A stretch of DNA of 64,000 nucleotides from Pseudoscleropodium purum (lineage: Eukaryota > Streptophyta > Bryopsida > Hypnales > Brachytheciaceae): the NCBI GenBank assembly GCA_963969395.1, contig OZ017796.1:21206501-21270500 (forward strand). The letters are read 5' to 3'. Below are positions 12,517 through 25,800 of the stretch, piece after piece. A model generated the notes under the pieces. That model saw only the letters and a program-made list of their open reading frames with translations. It did not search any database and had not been told where the DNA came from. Every line of letters starts with the position of its first letter. The first letter of the stretch is position 1. A program made the position numbers and the translations under genes.

Positions 12517-13250
12517 GGCAACAACAGCAACACACGAACACCAACAACAAACCCTAAAACCAAACCCTGAAACCGACTCGAGCAGCCAAGGTACCGGCAA
12601 GCAGGACGGGAAACAGTTCCGGCAGACCACAAGAGACAGAAGCGAAATTCACACACAATTCAAACCTCGAGCATGAACAAACAAACAAACGCTATCAACA
12701 ACGACGGAAACCTGGAAACCCGTCCACGGAAACACACACAACCACGAGAAATACGCTCCAAAAAGGAATGGACAGCAAAAGCACAAAAACAAACCGAGCA
12801 GACAATCGATCGATGGACTGCGAGGAACTTTATGTATGCAGCAAGCGACCGAACGACGACAGAGGCGAGGACAGCAAACGAGACGTGAGCTGAGCGAGCG
12901 AGCGCGAGGGCGATGGTGAAGAATGGGATTAGCAGGAGCGTCATTCGAGACAAGGGCTGCAAGCACATAGGCACGCCAGCCCTCGCTTTCCCGCTCCCGC
13001 CCTCCCTTACCAGATTTGAATTGCGCGCGTACTCCCGCATTTGAATTTCTCGTTCCCAATCCACGAGAATTGCCTGGTCGCAAGGATCAAAGGTACAGGT
13101 CCCCCGCCTTGCGACCCAGACGCTCCACAGATTGCGAACGTGGTGTGCACGCGTTCCCGGTATTATGACCACAAGTCTTCTCCACTTTGAGGTCTTGTAC
13201 GGACTTGGTACTGTGAAAGCAGACCCTCGATATGAGAAATAACTGCATGT
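12517..13250 (-). promoter_or_regulatory. 5' flank and probable promoter of histone H1
   Basis: Moderate-GC sequence directly upstream of the H1 start, dropping sharply to AT-rich desert after about 13250. It includes a GAGCGAGCGAGCGCGAG stretch (about 12893-12909). No convincing TATA box or histone octamer was found. Overlapping frames of up to 170 codons on the minus strand are compositional and lack family features. Confidence 0.4.
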
Positions 13251-16170
13251 CCACCTAAGGAATGTTATTTCTCAAAATAATTCTTTGCTTTTGTATTATT
13301 GGACATTGCCTAATCGTTGAATGGTTAAATTTTTTTATTAAGCATATAGCCTTCAAGGGCCACAACTAGGACTAACCTAACATAACCATGGATTATCATG
13401 AACCTAATTTTTGTCAAGAACAAGTGGAAAGACAAACAACAACTCCTCATGCACCAACACAAAGAGCCCCCATGCGAGTAATGTCAACATTGGGAGTTGA
13501 ATTGGGAGTTGAACCTCAAGAATTCCAACAAGAACTCTGTACAACTTGTGCCATCACCTATGGTAGTTAAGGTCATTTCGGACTAAATGGTTGGATCTTT
13601 GTCAACCATGCTTAATGAAGAGTCTAAAAAAAGGACAACATACCTATCAAAGAGACCCACATCATAGAAAAAAATAAGCCTTTCCTCATCTAGTGAGAGA
13701 TTGGTAATTTTATCCTAAAATGGGATTCATTGAGATTATGACTTTTTTGCCACAACAAAGCATAATTTTTTAGGGACTTGTTCTCTCAAACACAAATACT
13801 TTCAAATTTATCTTACTAGAGTCAAAACTGATTAAAAGCTTAAGTGTTAGGAGTAGGAAAAATATAACTAGTGAACAAGAGTTATCAAGAAAAATTTATA
13901 TAGGAAAAGAGAAAGCCCACTTCACATATAAATATATAATCAATTTGCAAATAGGTTCATTGTAAATTATATAGTATCAAGGTAATTTATAAATTGACTG
14001 TGAATAGTTAAATTTAATGAAAGTGATGAGTCAAAGTGGAATCCAAATTGACCATGAAGACTGAAAATATTCTTCCCAATTACATTGAGATTACCAACTA
14101 AAATGCTAGTATTACAATCACAATGACAATGAGCTCAAAAGAAGCAAACACAACCTTGTAATCAGAAAACCTAAAAAATCCATAGCCAATGATCAAATTT
14201 CTTTTTAGAAAACCTAAAACATCAATCTTTAAGTGGAAAATTTGCCCCCCCCCCCCCCCCCTTATATCGTTGATCTTGATACAAATATGATTACAAAACA
14301 TAAGAAATGAATATATTTTATAGAATTCAAATTAAAAATTTATACGTTTGGATATGAAATACAAATCATATAATATAGATTACAAATTTGTATGTTGAGA
14401 TATAAAATACATATTACAAATTCATAGGGATATGAAATTCATTCAACAAACTTATATATTCCATATTGAATGGAATTCCAATTGTTTAGGGAAAAATACT
14501 AGTATGGGGTGGATGTGGTGTGTGTAGATAATTTAGCAAACATAGTTAATGAATTGTGCCCATTAATTTAAACAAAATTTTATTATAAGCTCATTGTAAC
14601 AATTTATCACAATAAACTCAAAAGAGGTAATCACTACCTATATCCTATTACTATTTTATTGCTTACATACTCCTTGATGTTTGCTCTAATAGAAAAATTG
14701 AACAATTTGTAATAGAAAACAAAAGTTATTCAACTTTAGTTGCAACTCCTTCATTGTTTAATTCTACCCTATTCATTGGTAATATAGTTTCTTATAAGTC
14801 ATTTTTGAGACCAAACTCATGAAAAATATTGAGGTCAAATTCAATTTTTAGATTATTAACAATATTGATCATTATCATTAGAATTATTCAAAAAGTGATG
14901 GATTTAAATTAAATAGTTGTCAAAGAAGCTTATCATGCAATTGATCTCATCGAGCATTAACTTTATTATCATCTCTTCCCACTTGCCATCCAAGCTATTC
15001 ATTACCTAAATTCTTATCCAACCCTAAAATAAGAATTAATTGTTATTCACCTGCAATCAATACAAGGGGTACAAAAAGATAGCCAATAATTATTTAACTT
15101 TCTTAGTTTTTGAATTTTTTTTGCAAAAGTACAAAAAGAATTAACTATTAGTAAATTTTAACCTACATTTTGGTGACCATTAGAAAATTTTGGTTATAAT
15201 AAGGAATTGAGTGTCCAAAATTATTGATTTGGACAAAATTAGTGTCATTATAAAAGAAGATTTGTAGCCTCCCTTACTTTAAAATTTAAAATTAGTGATT
15301 TGGACAAAATTAAATATACTTGTTGTCTTAACACATGCATCTATTCAAATATTGCAATTTGTGTGGGTAACAATAACCTACTTTGGGGTTGGTATTAACA
15401 CATTGTACTTATACATGATAAAAAGAATTAATGTTTTTTACTAGTTGTATGCAAATGGCATTTTAAAAACTCTATTTTTGAAACATGATAACTTTTACTT
15501 TGGAAATCATTGCATACATAACTACAAAAAATTGGTAGTTAAGAATCTACCATCTGGCTTGGTCATGTATCAAAATGACTATCAATTGCATTTTATCAAC
15601 AATTGGCAAATAATATAATTTGTTAAAAGTGCAAGTACAATGAAAAATCAATTTACAATTTGGAATTTGTAAATATAGTGACAACCACCAAAAAAATCTC
15701 TTCTTTGTTAAGATTTGGAAATTTATAAAGGTTTCACAATGGCCAACTATTGTACACATGGAAGTTGAAAGTAGAAGAATTTGGTATCTACAATGTTAGT
15801 ATATTTTAATTTGAAAATCAATTATTATTGTAGGCAATGAATTTTTTTGGAGGTCTAACTATAGTTGATGCATAAATCCAATTCACATTGATGAATGATT
15901 TTAAACTTTTATTATTCTTGCTCTAAAACATCTTCAACAGTTTATTTGTTTGGGGAATATTTCAATGAAAGGAATTTACTATGCAACAATTAGATTTGAT
16001 AGTACTTCAATGTAAATTTTAAGAAAATTGTTGAACCAAAGCATGTGGAACACTAACAGAATTAGTTGATTCTCTTTTAAAATTGAATTTATAGATTATT
16101 CAACTAAAAATACTAAAAAGATTACTACAATGAAATCATCACATTTCAAATCCATTTCAAAAAGTTTCAC
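13251..16170. other. AT-rich desert, no gene seen
   Basis: Only short frames of up to about 70 codons, none recognisable. A run of 17 C lies at 14245-14261. The rest is low-complexity A/T-rich sequence with no visible RNA gene or transposon terminus. Confidence 0.5.
14245..14261. repeat. Poly-C run (17 C)
   Basis: An uninterrupted run of 17 cytosines in very AT-rich surroundings. Shorter C runs occur at 33837-33848 (12 C) and 51335-51344 (10 C). Exact length may be unreliable if sequencing slipped. Confidence 0.85.
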
Positions 16171-17101
16171 TTAACCTCTAAATTCCCATTGTCCCTTTGG
16201 GGGACAATCAGATTTTGGGTAGGTTCCTATGATCTCAATTTTTGGTGAATTGTTTTGAAACCTTCCTGTAAGATAGAAAAACTGATTATCTATGTGGGAA
16301 TATCATTTTTATTTCAATTGGTGCTTGGAAGAAAAAGTTATACCACAAAAAGCTTGAAACTGAACTTGATGGGTGGTACAAAAAAAATTGCAAAAAATCA
16401 AAATAAATTTTAATTTTTTTTCCCCTAAATTTTTTATATTTTGTCTACATGTGAAGCTTTGATTTGTTTTATTTGAACTAATATTGAGAAAGTTAAAGAC
16501 AATTTTGTTTTTCGGGCAATTTTAGCATCTTCTTGAAAAAATAACTTGTAGGGTTCATTTCTGAATGCAATTTTCACAATTTTTCACAATTTTTTTTTGA
16601 GAATGTTGTGTTCAATTGCTAAAGCAATCTCACCATTGGAATTATTGTCTTTCAATCCCATCTTGGAGTTATTAACAATTTAGTTTTTTTTTCCAATCTT
16701 AGACCTACTTCTACTTAGCATTTTTTTAAAGAATGAAAATCAAGTGTTTTTTTTTTTTTTTTTAATTCCCTAGAATTTCAATTCAATTCTTCAACATAAA
16801 TTTTTTTTAATTCAAAGTCTATAGTGCAAAAAAAATTCACAATTGGCGGTCAAAGTCATTTGAAATTGCAGGCCAGTGTTCAAAAAAACTTTCTTTTTCA
16901 ACTTTGAATGCTAATATCTTCCAATCTATATGGTCAAACTTCATGAAATTTTTACCATGTAAGCTAAGACAAGTAAAGTACAAGATCCTACCATTAGATT
17001 CTAAAAAAGATGATATTTTTGTATTCTTAGATGAATACAACAGAAACAACAGTTTTGAGTGGTTTTTGATAGAAAAATGGCCTTGGGAATTTAGGGGTTA
17101 A
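16171..17101 (+). mobile_element. TTAA-flanked TIR element (piggyBac-like MITE), intact
   Basis: Best-preserved member of a dispersed family. The left end is TTAACCTCTAAATTCCCA; the reverse complement of the right end is TTAACCCCTAAATTCCCA, so 17 of 18 bases match as terminal inverted repeats. Both ends carry TTAA (16171-16174, 17098-17101), the target duplicated by piggyBac-type transposons, and the repeat proper begins CC as in that superfamily. A subterminal ATTGTCCC/GGGACAAT pair lies at 16188-16208. Length 931 bp, about three quarters A+T, with no transposase frame, so it is non-autonomous. Related copies: 1-777, 2377-3058, 20946-21872, 51949-52830, 59741-60621. The superfamily assignment rests only on termini. 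Confidence 0.7.
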
Positions 17102-17657
17102 AAGTTATCAATTCTTTCTAAATGTTTAAATTAAGAAGGAATTTTAGAATTTAGAATTCAAATATTGGTGATAGGTATGGTAAATTTATCTATAAAGTAA
17201 AAAATCTAAAACTCAAACTTTATAATGTGTATCAAATGAATTAATCAATTCCGAAGAATTCATCTATATTATAATTTATAGAAAATCTTTGCAAATTTTC
17301 AAAAATGAAAAAAATGTGTGTCCTTTGGGGGTTAATGGCCTTCACTTGATCAAAGATTTGTACACTTGTTCTCTAGGAAGGTAGCTTTCATCTTCTTATA
17401 GAAGAATCATGTTGTAGAAAGGGCAATTTTTAATTCTAAACTCTAAAAAGGTCAATGTATTCAAAAAGCGGATGGGCTATGGTCAAATTTAATTGTAATT
17501 TTTATTATAATATTGATTTAAATTTAGAAAATAAAGCTTAAGAAGTAATCTTTCAACACCATTTCAAAACTTTGAAAAAATTCAAAATTCAATGAATTAT
17601 TGCAATTGGAAGCTCTATGTATTAGAATCCAAATATAACACACACACACACACACAC

Positions 17658-17697
<40 letters not shown>

Positions 17698-19150
17698 TTT
17701 GTATCTTAGTTTTTCTTTAAAAATGATTTTTAGGACTCAATTTCTCCATGTCCATTTTTACCTCTAACTTGGATAAATTTCAAATTAATTTGATTTCTTT
17801 TGTTTTATTTACCAATTTATTTTCACTTATTAGTATAGAAATTACAGCAATTATGATGTATTACAAAATTCATAGAGATTTTTCATATTATTAGATAAAA
17901 CTATATAGTCTCACATAACAAGAATATTATATTGAAAATCAAATATAATTTAAAATGCTAAACTGAGTACAAGAATAAAGTTTATCATGTGGCAATGGGA
18001 CTAGTACTGTAGGAGTTAAAGGACCAAGATGTTCAATTTTGGCCTCATTTTGGGGGGTCAATTTGAGTAGATTATTTGTCAATTTTTTAGATGCAATTTG
18101 GTTTATTTTTTACCAACACATCAAATACTCTTCACTAATCCTTGTGATTTTAAATATGGCCTCAATTGATCTATATTTTTCAAAGCATCACCAATTAAAT
18201 TGACCCTTTTTAAACTTGGAATCCTTCATACTTTTCAAATTAACAATTGTCCTTAGAAAATCATAGGACATTAAAATGGTCATTTGAAGTCCTTTTTTTT
18301 TTCCTCAAGAAATTTCTAGGATTTTTTAAATTTCCATCTATAATAGAATTTGAAAATTTTGAATTCAAATTTGGATTTAGAGGTCTAAAATTTGCTCAAA
18401 GTGGTGAAGAACTCAAGACACAAAGCAACTACAAAATAGAAGTAATTTTTTACAATAACCCTTGATTAGAAAAAGATAAATACATATTGCAATCTTTGAA
18501 TGCTTACTTTGATATCTTGCTAGAAAATTGATGATTGCACGTAAGCTTCTACATATCAAAAGAACATTAGTCGTATGACTAGTATGAAAAATGAGTCTAT
18601 TGGAGATAATTCTCCTATATATCAAATACTATTAGTGATACATACTTGAAATAATGGTAGTGACTTGTTTCTGAACATTGGCTTTGAACATCTGACTTTC
18701 AAATCTTGTACTTCCTTCCACACCATACCAATGACGACCAAGCTTGAATCCATACCAGTTCAAAAAAGGTCCAACATTGAAATAGGTATCCTCAAAACCA
18801 CCACTAATTGCTACTGTGCTTAATTACTATTATTAAACTATTGAGTTTTTAAAAATATTTTTTTGTTGGTGAGTGAAAGGAGGTTTGAACACACCAAAGA
18901 ATGCAACATTTGGATAATGTATGTAGACATTATGAATGAACAAAGTTTGATTCTAAAAGCATTTTTTTCACATAGGTAAGTAATTGATTTTGGAGATGTA
19001 CATAGAGTGAAGATAGTGGTTCATTACAAATATTTTAGCCCTCGTGAGGTTTGCAAGTTTTGAACCCCCTTGTACAATTAAAGAGGAATTACAACTTTTT
19101 ATTTATTTATATAATTTAATTTATTAATGAAAGCATTTGATGTGACACTA
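17102..19150. other. AT-rich desert, no gene seen
   Basis: Holds an AC/AT microsatellite and, at 17321-17335, a lone GTCCTTTGGGGGTTAA resembling the family terminus without a recognisable partner. No coding feature is supported. Confidence 0.45.
17639..17695. repeat. Compound (AC)n-(AT)n microsatellite
   Basis: About ten AC units (17639-17658) are followed by about eighteen AT units (17660-17695). Pure dinucleotide runs, probably length-polymorphic. Confidence 0.95.
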
Positions 19151-20199
19151 CTTGTGTCATGTCAGCACCACACGAGGTTTTAATGTTTTTGATATTTTAT
19201 TTTTTCAAAAAAAATATTAAAAAAACATTTTATTTTATTTTTCTGTACTTGCACTGCGCGTTGCCGAAAAACAAAACCTTCATGGCCCTCCCCGGGGTTC
19301 AGATTTTTCCTAATGTTAAGGTCACAGGTGCATTCAGGGTGCCCACCATACCTCATTTCAGGAATCCTTTCTGGGATTATAAAATCTTGTGGAATTATAT
19401 AGTCCAATGCCTTCATTTCCTCCGATGCCACCAATTAGGCTTACTTCTTGTCCATCTCAGGATCATCTCAACTGTGTGCAAAGCCATTTGCACACAGTCT
19501 CCAACTCTGCATGATGTCGTTCTTCCGCTTCCCGGAGTTGTGCTAAGGTAGAACTACCCATTACCACCATGATTTGCAATCTGACTATATTGAGGCCAAC
19601 TCTAGGAAAGACACGTATTTTTCAGAGGTGTGCTTTTGTTTCAGGAGTCAAACCCAAGTGGAATTATAATTTTCCGATGAAAATTGTAATTTCTATGAAT
19701 TTCTGAAGTGAAATTGCACAACTGCCAGTAGACTGGATTCATAATCGTCCTCTTACAACTCAATACCGCTTTCCAATGTATCTAATAGCACTTGAAGATT
19801 CACTAATCATTAATTGACATGTTATCTCTTAATAGCATTAACAAACTACTCTTGTCAGAATCTGAAGCGGATGTGCATGTTTTTCTGACCGAATTGGGAC
19901 AAAGTTGTAGACCTCGGAATTGAATCACTGATGGAATTGGACAGTTCTACCTTAATCATTTCCCCCATAATTAGCTTCAATGCTAACTTTTCAATGCTAA
20001 CGTGGCACTGTCCCATTGGCAACCTGTCACCATTGCCATTACAAGTTGCAACTCATAATCTTCTTTCCTTTCAACTTGCTTCCTATATCCTTGAATCATG
20101 AAGATCAAAGGTTGTGATTGAAAAAATGTACAACTGAATTTTATACAATTACCTATTTGTTGTTAGCGCGGGTCATCGGTTATCTAAGACTAAACCCTC
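19151..20199. other. Small moderate-GC island, no gene recognised
   Basis: Composition resembles the gene islands. The longest frame, 19159-19551 plus (130 codons), begins in an A/T-rich low-complexity stretch, resembles no family known to me and shows no splice-linked continuation. It may be a decayed gene or retroelement fragment. Confidence 0.35.
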
Positions 20200-20566
20200 C
20201 AACTAAACTCCCATGTTTATTACAATAGACTTAGTTGTAAAATGAATTGATTCAAAACTTCCCATGCTTATAAAAATCTAAAGAACCAATTTCAGATTTT
20301 TATTTTTCAAAAAAGTTTTTTGTAAAGAAGTTTTTTGAGCTGTTTAGGCTACCTAGATTGTCCACTGAACAAAGAAAATTACATATCATGTAATAACTTT
20401 TTAATTATGTAGTCAAAAATTATGAAAATTGTTGGGCCTTGAAGCTACTCCTTGGGCACAAGTTGTGTGAAATTTTTTGTGACAAAAATATAATAACTTC
20501 AGTCATAGTGAGCTGCCCAAAATTACTATGTTGCCAAAAAATGCAGTTTTGACCTTTAGGGGTTAA
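20200..20566 (+). repeat. TTAA-ended element, right-half fragment
   Basis: It ends in GACCTTTAGGGGTTAA (TTAA 20563-20566). It matches the right half of 20946-21872 in order: TTGATTCAAAACTT, TTTCAGATTTTTATTTTTCAAAAAAG, CTACATATCATG-like, and GTTGCCAAAAAATGCA. The left part is missing. Confidence 0.55.
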
Positions 20567-20945
20567 TTTTGTACTTGTATTTGACTTTGATTTCTTTAAT
20601 CACTTGTAGTTTGTTGTCACACTCCTTCTATGGATTATTAGAATCTATGTGTATGTCATTAGAAGAAAAGTGAGCCTTCTATTAGATTGCTTCCTTCTGT
20701 CACAATGTAGATGTGATGTGGAGTATCAATAATGGAGTTCATTGATAGAATTGACATAAAGTAGGATCAACAACAAAAATTAACCCTGTAGATTTATTCA
20801 TTAACTCTCTAACTAATTGGTATACTCTCAAACTCATGACCTTTTGAAGGCGCAACTTCCTTTCTAATGTTCTTTTTCCAAGTTACGTCATCTATTATTA
20901 TCAACCCTATATGCACATGTATTGCTAAATTTTTTTGTTTCATAT

Positions 20946-21872
20946 TTAACCTGTAACTTGACTATGTTTTCATCAAAAATGCTCCCAAACTACCATTTTT
21001 AGGATAAGTACCAAAAAAATTTTAAAAACATTTTTGGACACATACAACCATGGGATTTTGTATTATGATAATTTGAAAAGATGTGGAAAAAATTTCAGAA
21101 ATTTTCACCATGTAGATTACAAGATATTAGCGTTTCAATTCACAAAAAGCCTTTTTTGGCCTTGCAAAAAACTGGGCAGCTGCACTTCACAAGGTCACAT
21201 TTGTATGAAAAATGTTCAAAATGATTGCAACTCTTTGGATTCATTCTTCAAGGCAAGTTGGCTACATGCTTGAAATTTTTTAGATCATTTGGAATTATAC
21301 AACATATAGGAAAAAAAATAGTAAGTAGAAAAAAGTAGAGAATGAATCAAAATACTAAATTGTTAATATTTTAGTTATGGAATTGAAAAATTGCCAATTC
21401 CAATGGTTGTAATGTTGTAATAAACAAACTTCATCAAATATTTTTATTATTTTCCAAAAATATTGAAAATTGAGTTCAATAAAGAACTTCAAAGTTAATT
21501 TTGGGGTAGAGAATCCATAATTGCCAGCAGATTAAAACTCCGCATAACTTTTGACTCATTGATCAAAATGGAATGATTCAAAGCTTTCTATGTATACATA
21601 AGTTTAGAAAATTAATTTCAAATTTTTATTTTTGAAAAAAATGATTTTTAAAAATCTGCCCAGACTACCCGAGTTGAGAAACAAACTACATATCAAGCCA
21701 TAACTTTTGACTCGTATTTCCAAATGTCCTGAAATTTTGTACACATGAAAGATATTCCTCATCTACACCTTCTATTAAAATTTGGGCCAAAAATATGGAA
21801 ATCTCTTCTCACATGCACTTGCCCAAAAGAGTTGTGTTGCCAAAAAACACACCTTGGTCTTTTAGAGGTTAA
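20946..21872 (+). mobile_element. TTAA-flanked TIR element, second subfamily
   Basis: Left end TTAACCTGTAACTTGACTATG, right end GGTCTTTTAGAGGTTAA; both termini contain TTAA and are imperfect inverted repeats. At 927 bp it is the reverse complement, with divergence, of the element at 59741-60621: shared blocks include CTGGGCAGCTGCACTTCACAAG and TAACTTTTGACTCATTGATC. No transposase frame is present. It shares terminal and right-half sequence with the 16171 copy, so the two subfamilies are related. Confidence 0.65.
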
Positions 21873-21989
21873 ATTTTTTGGTTGTTTGTTTATAATAATT
21901 TTATTAATGATAATTTTACTTAATGATAATTGCTACGTAGAATTCTATGAAGAAAATTGTCCTGATGACACGTACACTAAAATCATCAC

Positions 21990-22823
21990 ATGATGAGAAA
22001 TGTTATATTTCTTGTAGGGTTAAGAACCCCCTCACTTTAAAGTAACATCACCTACAGACTCATTCGAATAAGGAACTGAGCATGGTTGTTTTTCCGTGGT
22101 CTGCCCTAACCACCATTTGCACTCGTCGTCGAGTTCGGTGCTCATTATTCAATGCTGCAATGCGATCCAAACTTCTCTTCTCGATTAGCTGTGATCTCGC
22201 GATTTTTTGGAGTCGTTACTGAGCTGAAAGTGCAGTCTTACGCGATTTTAAGTGAATTCAGGAGTTCGATGAAGAGATAGAGATAATGAGTTTATGAAGT
22301 ACTACTCCATCTTCCTCATCACTTTAAGAGATTCAATTATTGTATGCTCAATTGAAGCTGTGAAATCAAGTAAGAAGACAGAATTTCAACTGAAGTGAAC
22401 GGGGTGGAATCGGTTGATAAGGTAGCGAGATGATATTGTGGGGCTGACTGGTATTCGCAGATATGATCAATTTGATCGTGCAATAGGACATTCAAGAACG
22501 ATTTACGTAAACTGGAAACACTGTTGTTGGCAGGGTTAATGGAAAACGGTATAGAACCGTTTTATTCCGTTCCTCCGATTTCTTGTTCAGCAATAATTTG
22601 AACCCTACTTCACTTTATTTCGCGTTTTTCAATCATTTGTATGATTAGTTACAGCTTAAGAATCGAGTCTTTCAGAACAGTATCGAAATAAAAGTCGTCT
22701 GAGGCCATCAAACTCGCAATTAAAGCATGGAGTAGAACGAGGGATTCAACTTCCTCGTAACGTAGATTGTAAGACTGGAGAAGCGAAGGAAACCTAATAT
22801 CACAGCGTTCGAGCATTTCGAAA
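21990..22823 (+). promoter_or_regulatory. 5' flank and probable promoter of IFT139
   Basis: GC content rises abruptly at about 22000 after the desert, and the region runs to the IFT139 start codon. No coding frame with family features and no clear TATA element was seen. The 5' UTR probably occupies the last few hundred bases. Confidence 0.4.
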
Positions 22824-25800
22824 ATGGGGGACGAGGTGCATGTGACTGTGAATTACTATGCGCGTGTAGGTTATGGCCATCACATTCAGAGCTACTGCGC
22901 TCATCTCCTTCTCAAGCGCCCCCGAGAACCAATCCTCCTGTTTTGGCATGTAAGTGGAGCTGCGATTTTTGCCAATTTGATGACGGAATCCTCCGCCTTC
23001 GCAATGTTTTTTGAATGTGTATTTTATAAGTGGTTTCTTCAATCGGCGCGCTCTGAGGTTTTAGTGAGCACAATATGCCAAGTGAATTGTACAAGAATAC
23101 ATACCACTGGAGAGTCTTAGCCTGGTTGGATTGCAATATCTTTGAAGTGCTTCTCGAAGTAGGCCTTGAGAAGCTTGAACTTTATTCAAGGGTTTTTTCC
23201 TGCATGGGACGACATTTCGAAAACGGAAGATTCGCACAAATCTGTATTGCTAGTGTGTTTAGTCTTGATCTTTTTTTGGCGCGTGGACCAGGCATATGGC
23301 TTGATGCTGGAAGGTTTGTACTCAGAGGCCCTGCACGAAATGGAGCCTCTGCAAGACCACCGAGAGCTCCAGGTTGCTGTTCTTGCGGCCATGTTGTATT
23401 CGCATGAGCACTCTGCGTCCCCTGATGCTGAGGTCATCCGCAACTTGCTCCGGCGCTTTGAAACTGTTGACCAAACTGCTTCGGAGAGGGCCCTTGTGCT
23501 GGCAGCCACATTATACTGGCATCTTGACGGATCTAACCATTTGCGGAAGTCCCGGGACCTTGTTACGAGGTCAGGTTTCGAATACAGTAGATGGTTTGAA
23601 ATTTCAGTTTCTTCCGTGAGTCGAGCTTTTGGGGTATAAGTCTGTGATCAAATTGTGCGTATTTGAAGTGTTTGCTGATCCGATGCTCTCTTTGTGCCGA
23701 TGCTTGAACTTGACCTGAACAAAAAGGCAGATTTTGTCATTCCATTGTCTCAAACATCTTGATTTGGACGGGAAAGGGCAGAGTGTTGAAGGTGCAGCCA
23801 CATTACACCCAAGCTCAGTGCCTGCAAGGTTGGCTTGGTCTGGGTGGCACCCATTTTCGACATGGTTTAGTGAGTAATGGCTCTTCTGTGGATTGGAAAA
23901 CTGCTGACAAGGCACTTCAAGCTTTCGAGGAAGTTCTGAGTAAAGGAAGCAATGTCGAAGCTTTGATGGGAAGAGCCTATTATCATGAGCTTAAAGGGGA
24001 ATATTCAGAAGCTCTTGCAGACCTAAATCAAGTATTGCTCTGATCGTCGAGGGAAGTGAGTGCAGACTATTATTGATGCTGATGGCTTTTGTATATGTTT
24101 TAAGTAGGTTCTGGGTTGCAAAATACCTGCTGAGTGCAGATGTTAAACTAAATACATGTGAATTCTTAGTGCTGATACATATGTACATGTAAGATTTTTT
24201 TATTCTCATGAGTGCAGATGACAAGCACAGCACGTAGTATTTGGTCATAACTCCAAATATGTGTGTTATATTCTGCAAGAATAGGTGACAGTTCTGCATT
24301 CTTGGTTTTTGCCTGCCGTGTTGGAGAAAGCTCGCATGGGGATGTTGCTGCGGGATTTGGACCTTGTTCATGAAATTTCCCAACAGATTCTTCAAAAGGT
24401 CCGTCCCATCATCTTTTTCTCTACAATGCTCCGTTTTAAATAACCATGACCTCCCCTAAGAGCGAAGCAGAATCGCCTAATTCCTTCTCTTAAACCTGGA
24501 AATTTATGCTACGAAATGCACCGTTTAGACTTGATGCTGTCTTGGGACGGGCCTCAGGCAGTCTGGTGCGCTCATCCTTGCACTGGGTACCGCCCGTGAA
24601 ACGTTTGCTGATGGTTAAAAATATGCAGAGTCGATTACGGTAACTCCAATCAGCGTAAGTTGTTGGTTGAGTGAGTTGTTTCTTGTTCTCCTTCCAATAT
24701 TGAAATAGGATGTTCATCGTTTTCCTCTGTTTGATTCGAATAAATGCAGGATCCAAAGAATATTGACGGGCTGCGTATGACTATTCATTTGCGCCTTTGC
24801 TCAGATAACAAACAGTCTTCAACAGCGGACCTTCTTGCTGACCTCCTCCGGAATATTGAGCATCGGGAACCCCGAAACGCTTATCTTTGTCTTGCAGGTA
24901 GACTAAAGAAAATTCTGTGATTCATTATAGTGTTAGGCCACTGAGATCACTCTTACCGGCACCATTTGTCAAGTAGTAAGGCCTTCAACACAACAACTAT
25001 GTTTGCCACGTAGGTATCATGCTCTGTTTCCACAAAGAACTACCCTTGTGTAGCTGACAGATGGGGTTGCTGGGGTTATCTCCCGGGTCGCTTCCATGTT
25101 CTCGGGAAAAATAGGTTTGTAATGGTAGTGATGTTCGTCATATATGCTTCTAACCAAAACAGTTTGATGCTGTCTGCTGTTTGAGAAATTATTTGTGCTT
25201 CTTCTTGGTGTGGCAAGCTGTGAGGTCATGTGCAAGACTGGCCGGAAGAAGCGGAGCACTTATTTTGGAAAAGACAATGGCTGTTATCGAGCGAGCTCGG
25301 CGACTCAATCCTAGAGAATCAGCATTCGTGGTCGAGCTAGCTGACCAGTTATTTCTTCTAGGCGACTACAACGCAGCCTTAGCTACGTACAAGTATGTGA
25401 ATCACAGCAGACCTCAGTTTTTTCGGGTAGGAAACGCTCCAAGTCAGCAAGGTATTTGATTGTCAATTGCCCTAGAAACAGGAAAACCTTCAGACGAGTT
25501 AGAAGAAATACCATTAAGACACTAAGAAACCAGAAACTTCGGGGACAGATCAACAGCGAACATGGATGAATTGAATATGGACGCCATGTACGGGGCTATC
25601 CAATGCTTGGTGGTGCTTGGAGACTTGGAAGAAGCCGAGCAACAACTGGAGTTTCTTGCCGAGGTATCAGTGTCTACTGGTAAATCTGCAAGCCTGCCCT
25701 ACCTGATGGCACAGCTTTGCTGGAGGAAACATCGACAGGAGGCAAGGTGCCGTGAGCTTCTGGACGAGTCCTTGGAGATTCAGCGAAAAGTATGTGAAAC

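Noticed and set aside
12250..12630. H1 start at the upstream ATG (12630)
   Set aside because: It would add a cysteine- and tryptophan-rich N-terminus foreign to linker histones; MSTSDSTP at 12516 is a typical start.
12649..13172. Minus-strand frames of 144 and 170 codons upstream of H1
   Set aside because: They overlap each other in different frames, have no family features and lie in the expected H1 promoter and 5' UTR.
14245..14261. Poly-C run as a functional i-motif or G-quadruplex site
   Set aside because: It is a single homopolymer in desert with no gene nearby and may be affected by sequencing slippage; structure alone does not support function.
19159..19551. 130-codon frame as a gene
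   Set aside because: It begins in A/T-rich low-complexity codons, has no recognisable domain and no supporting exon nearby.
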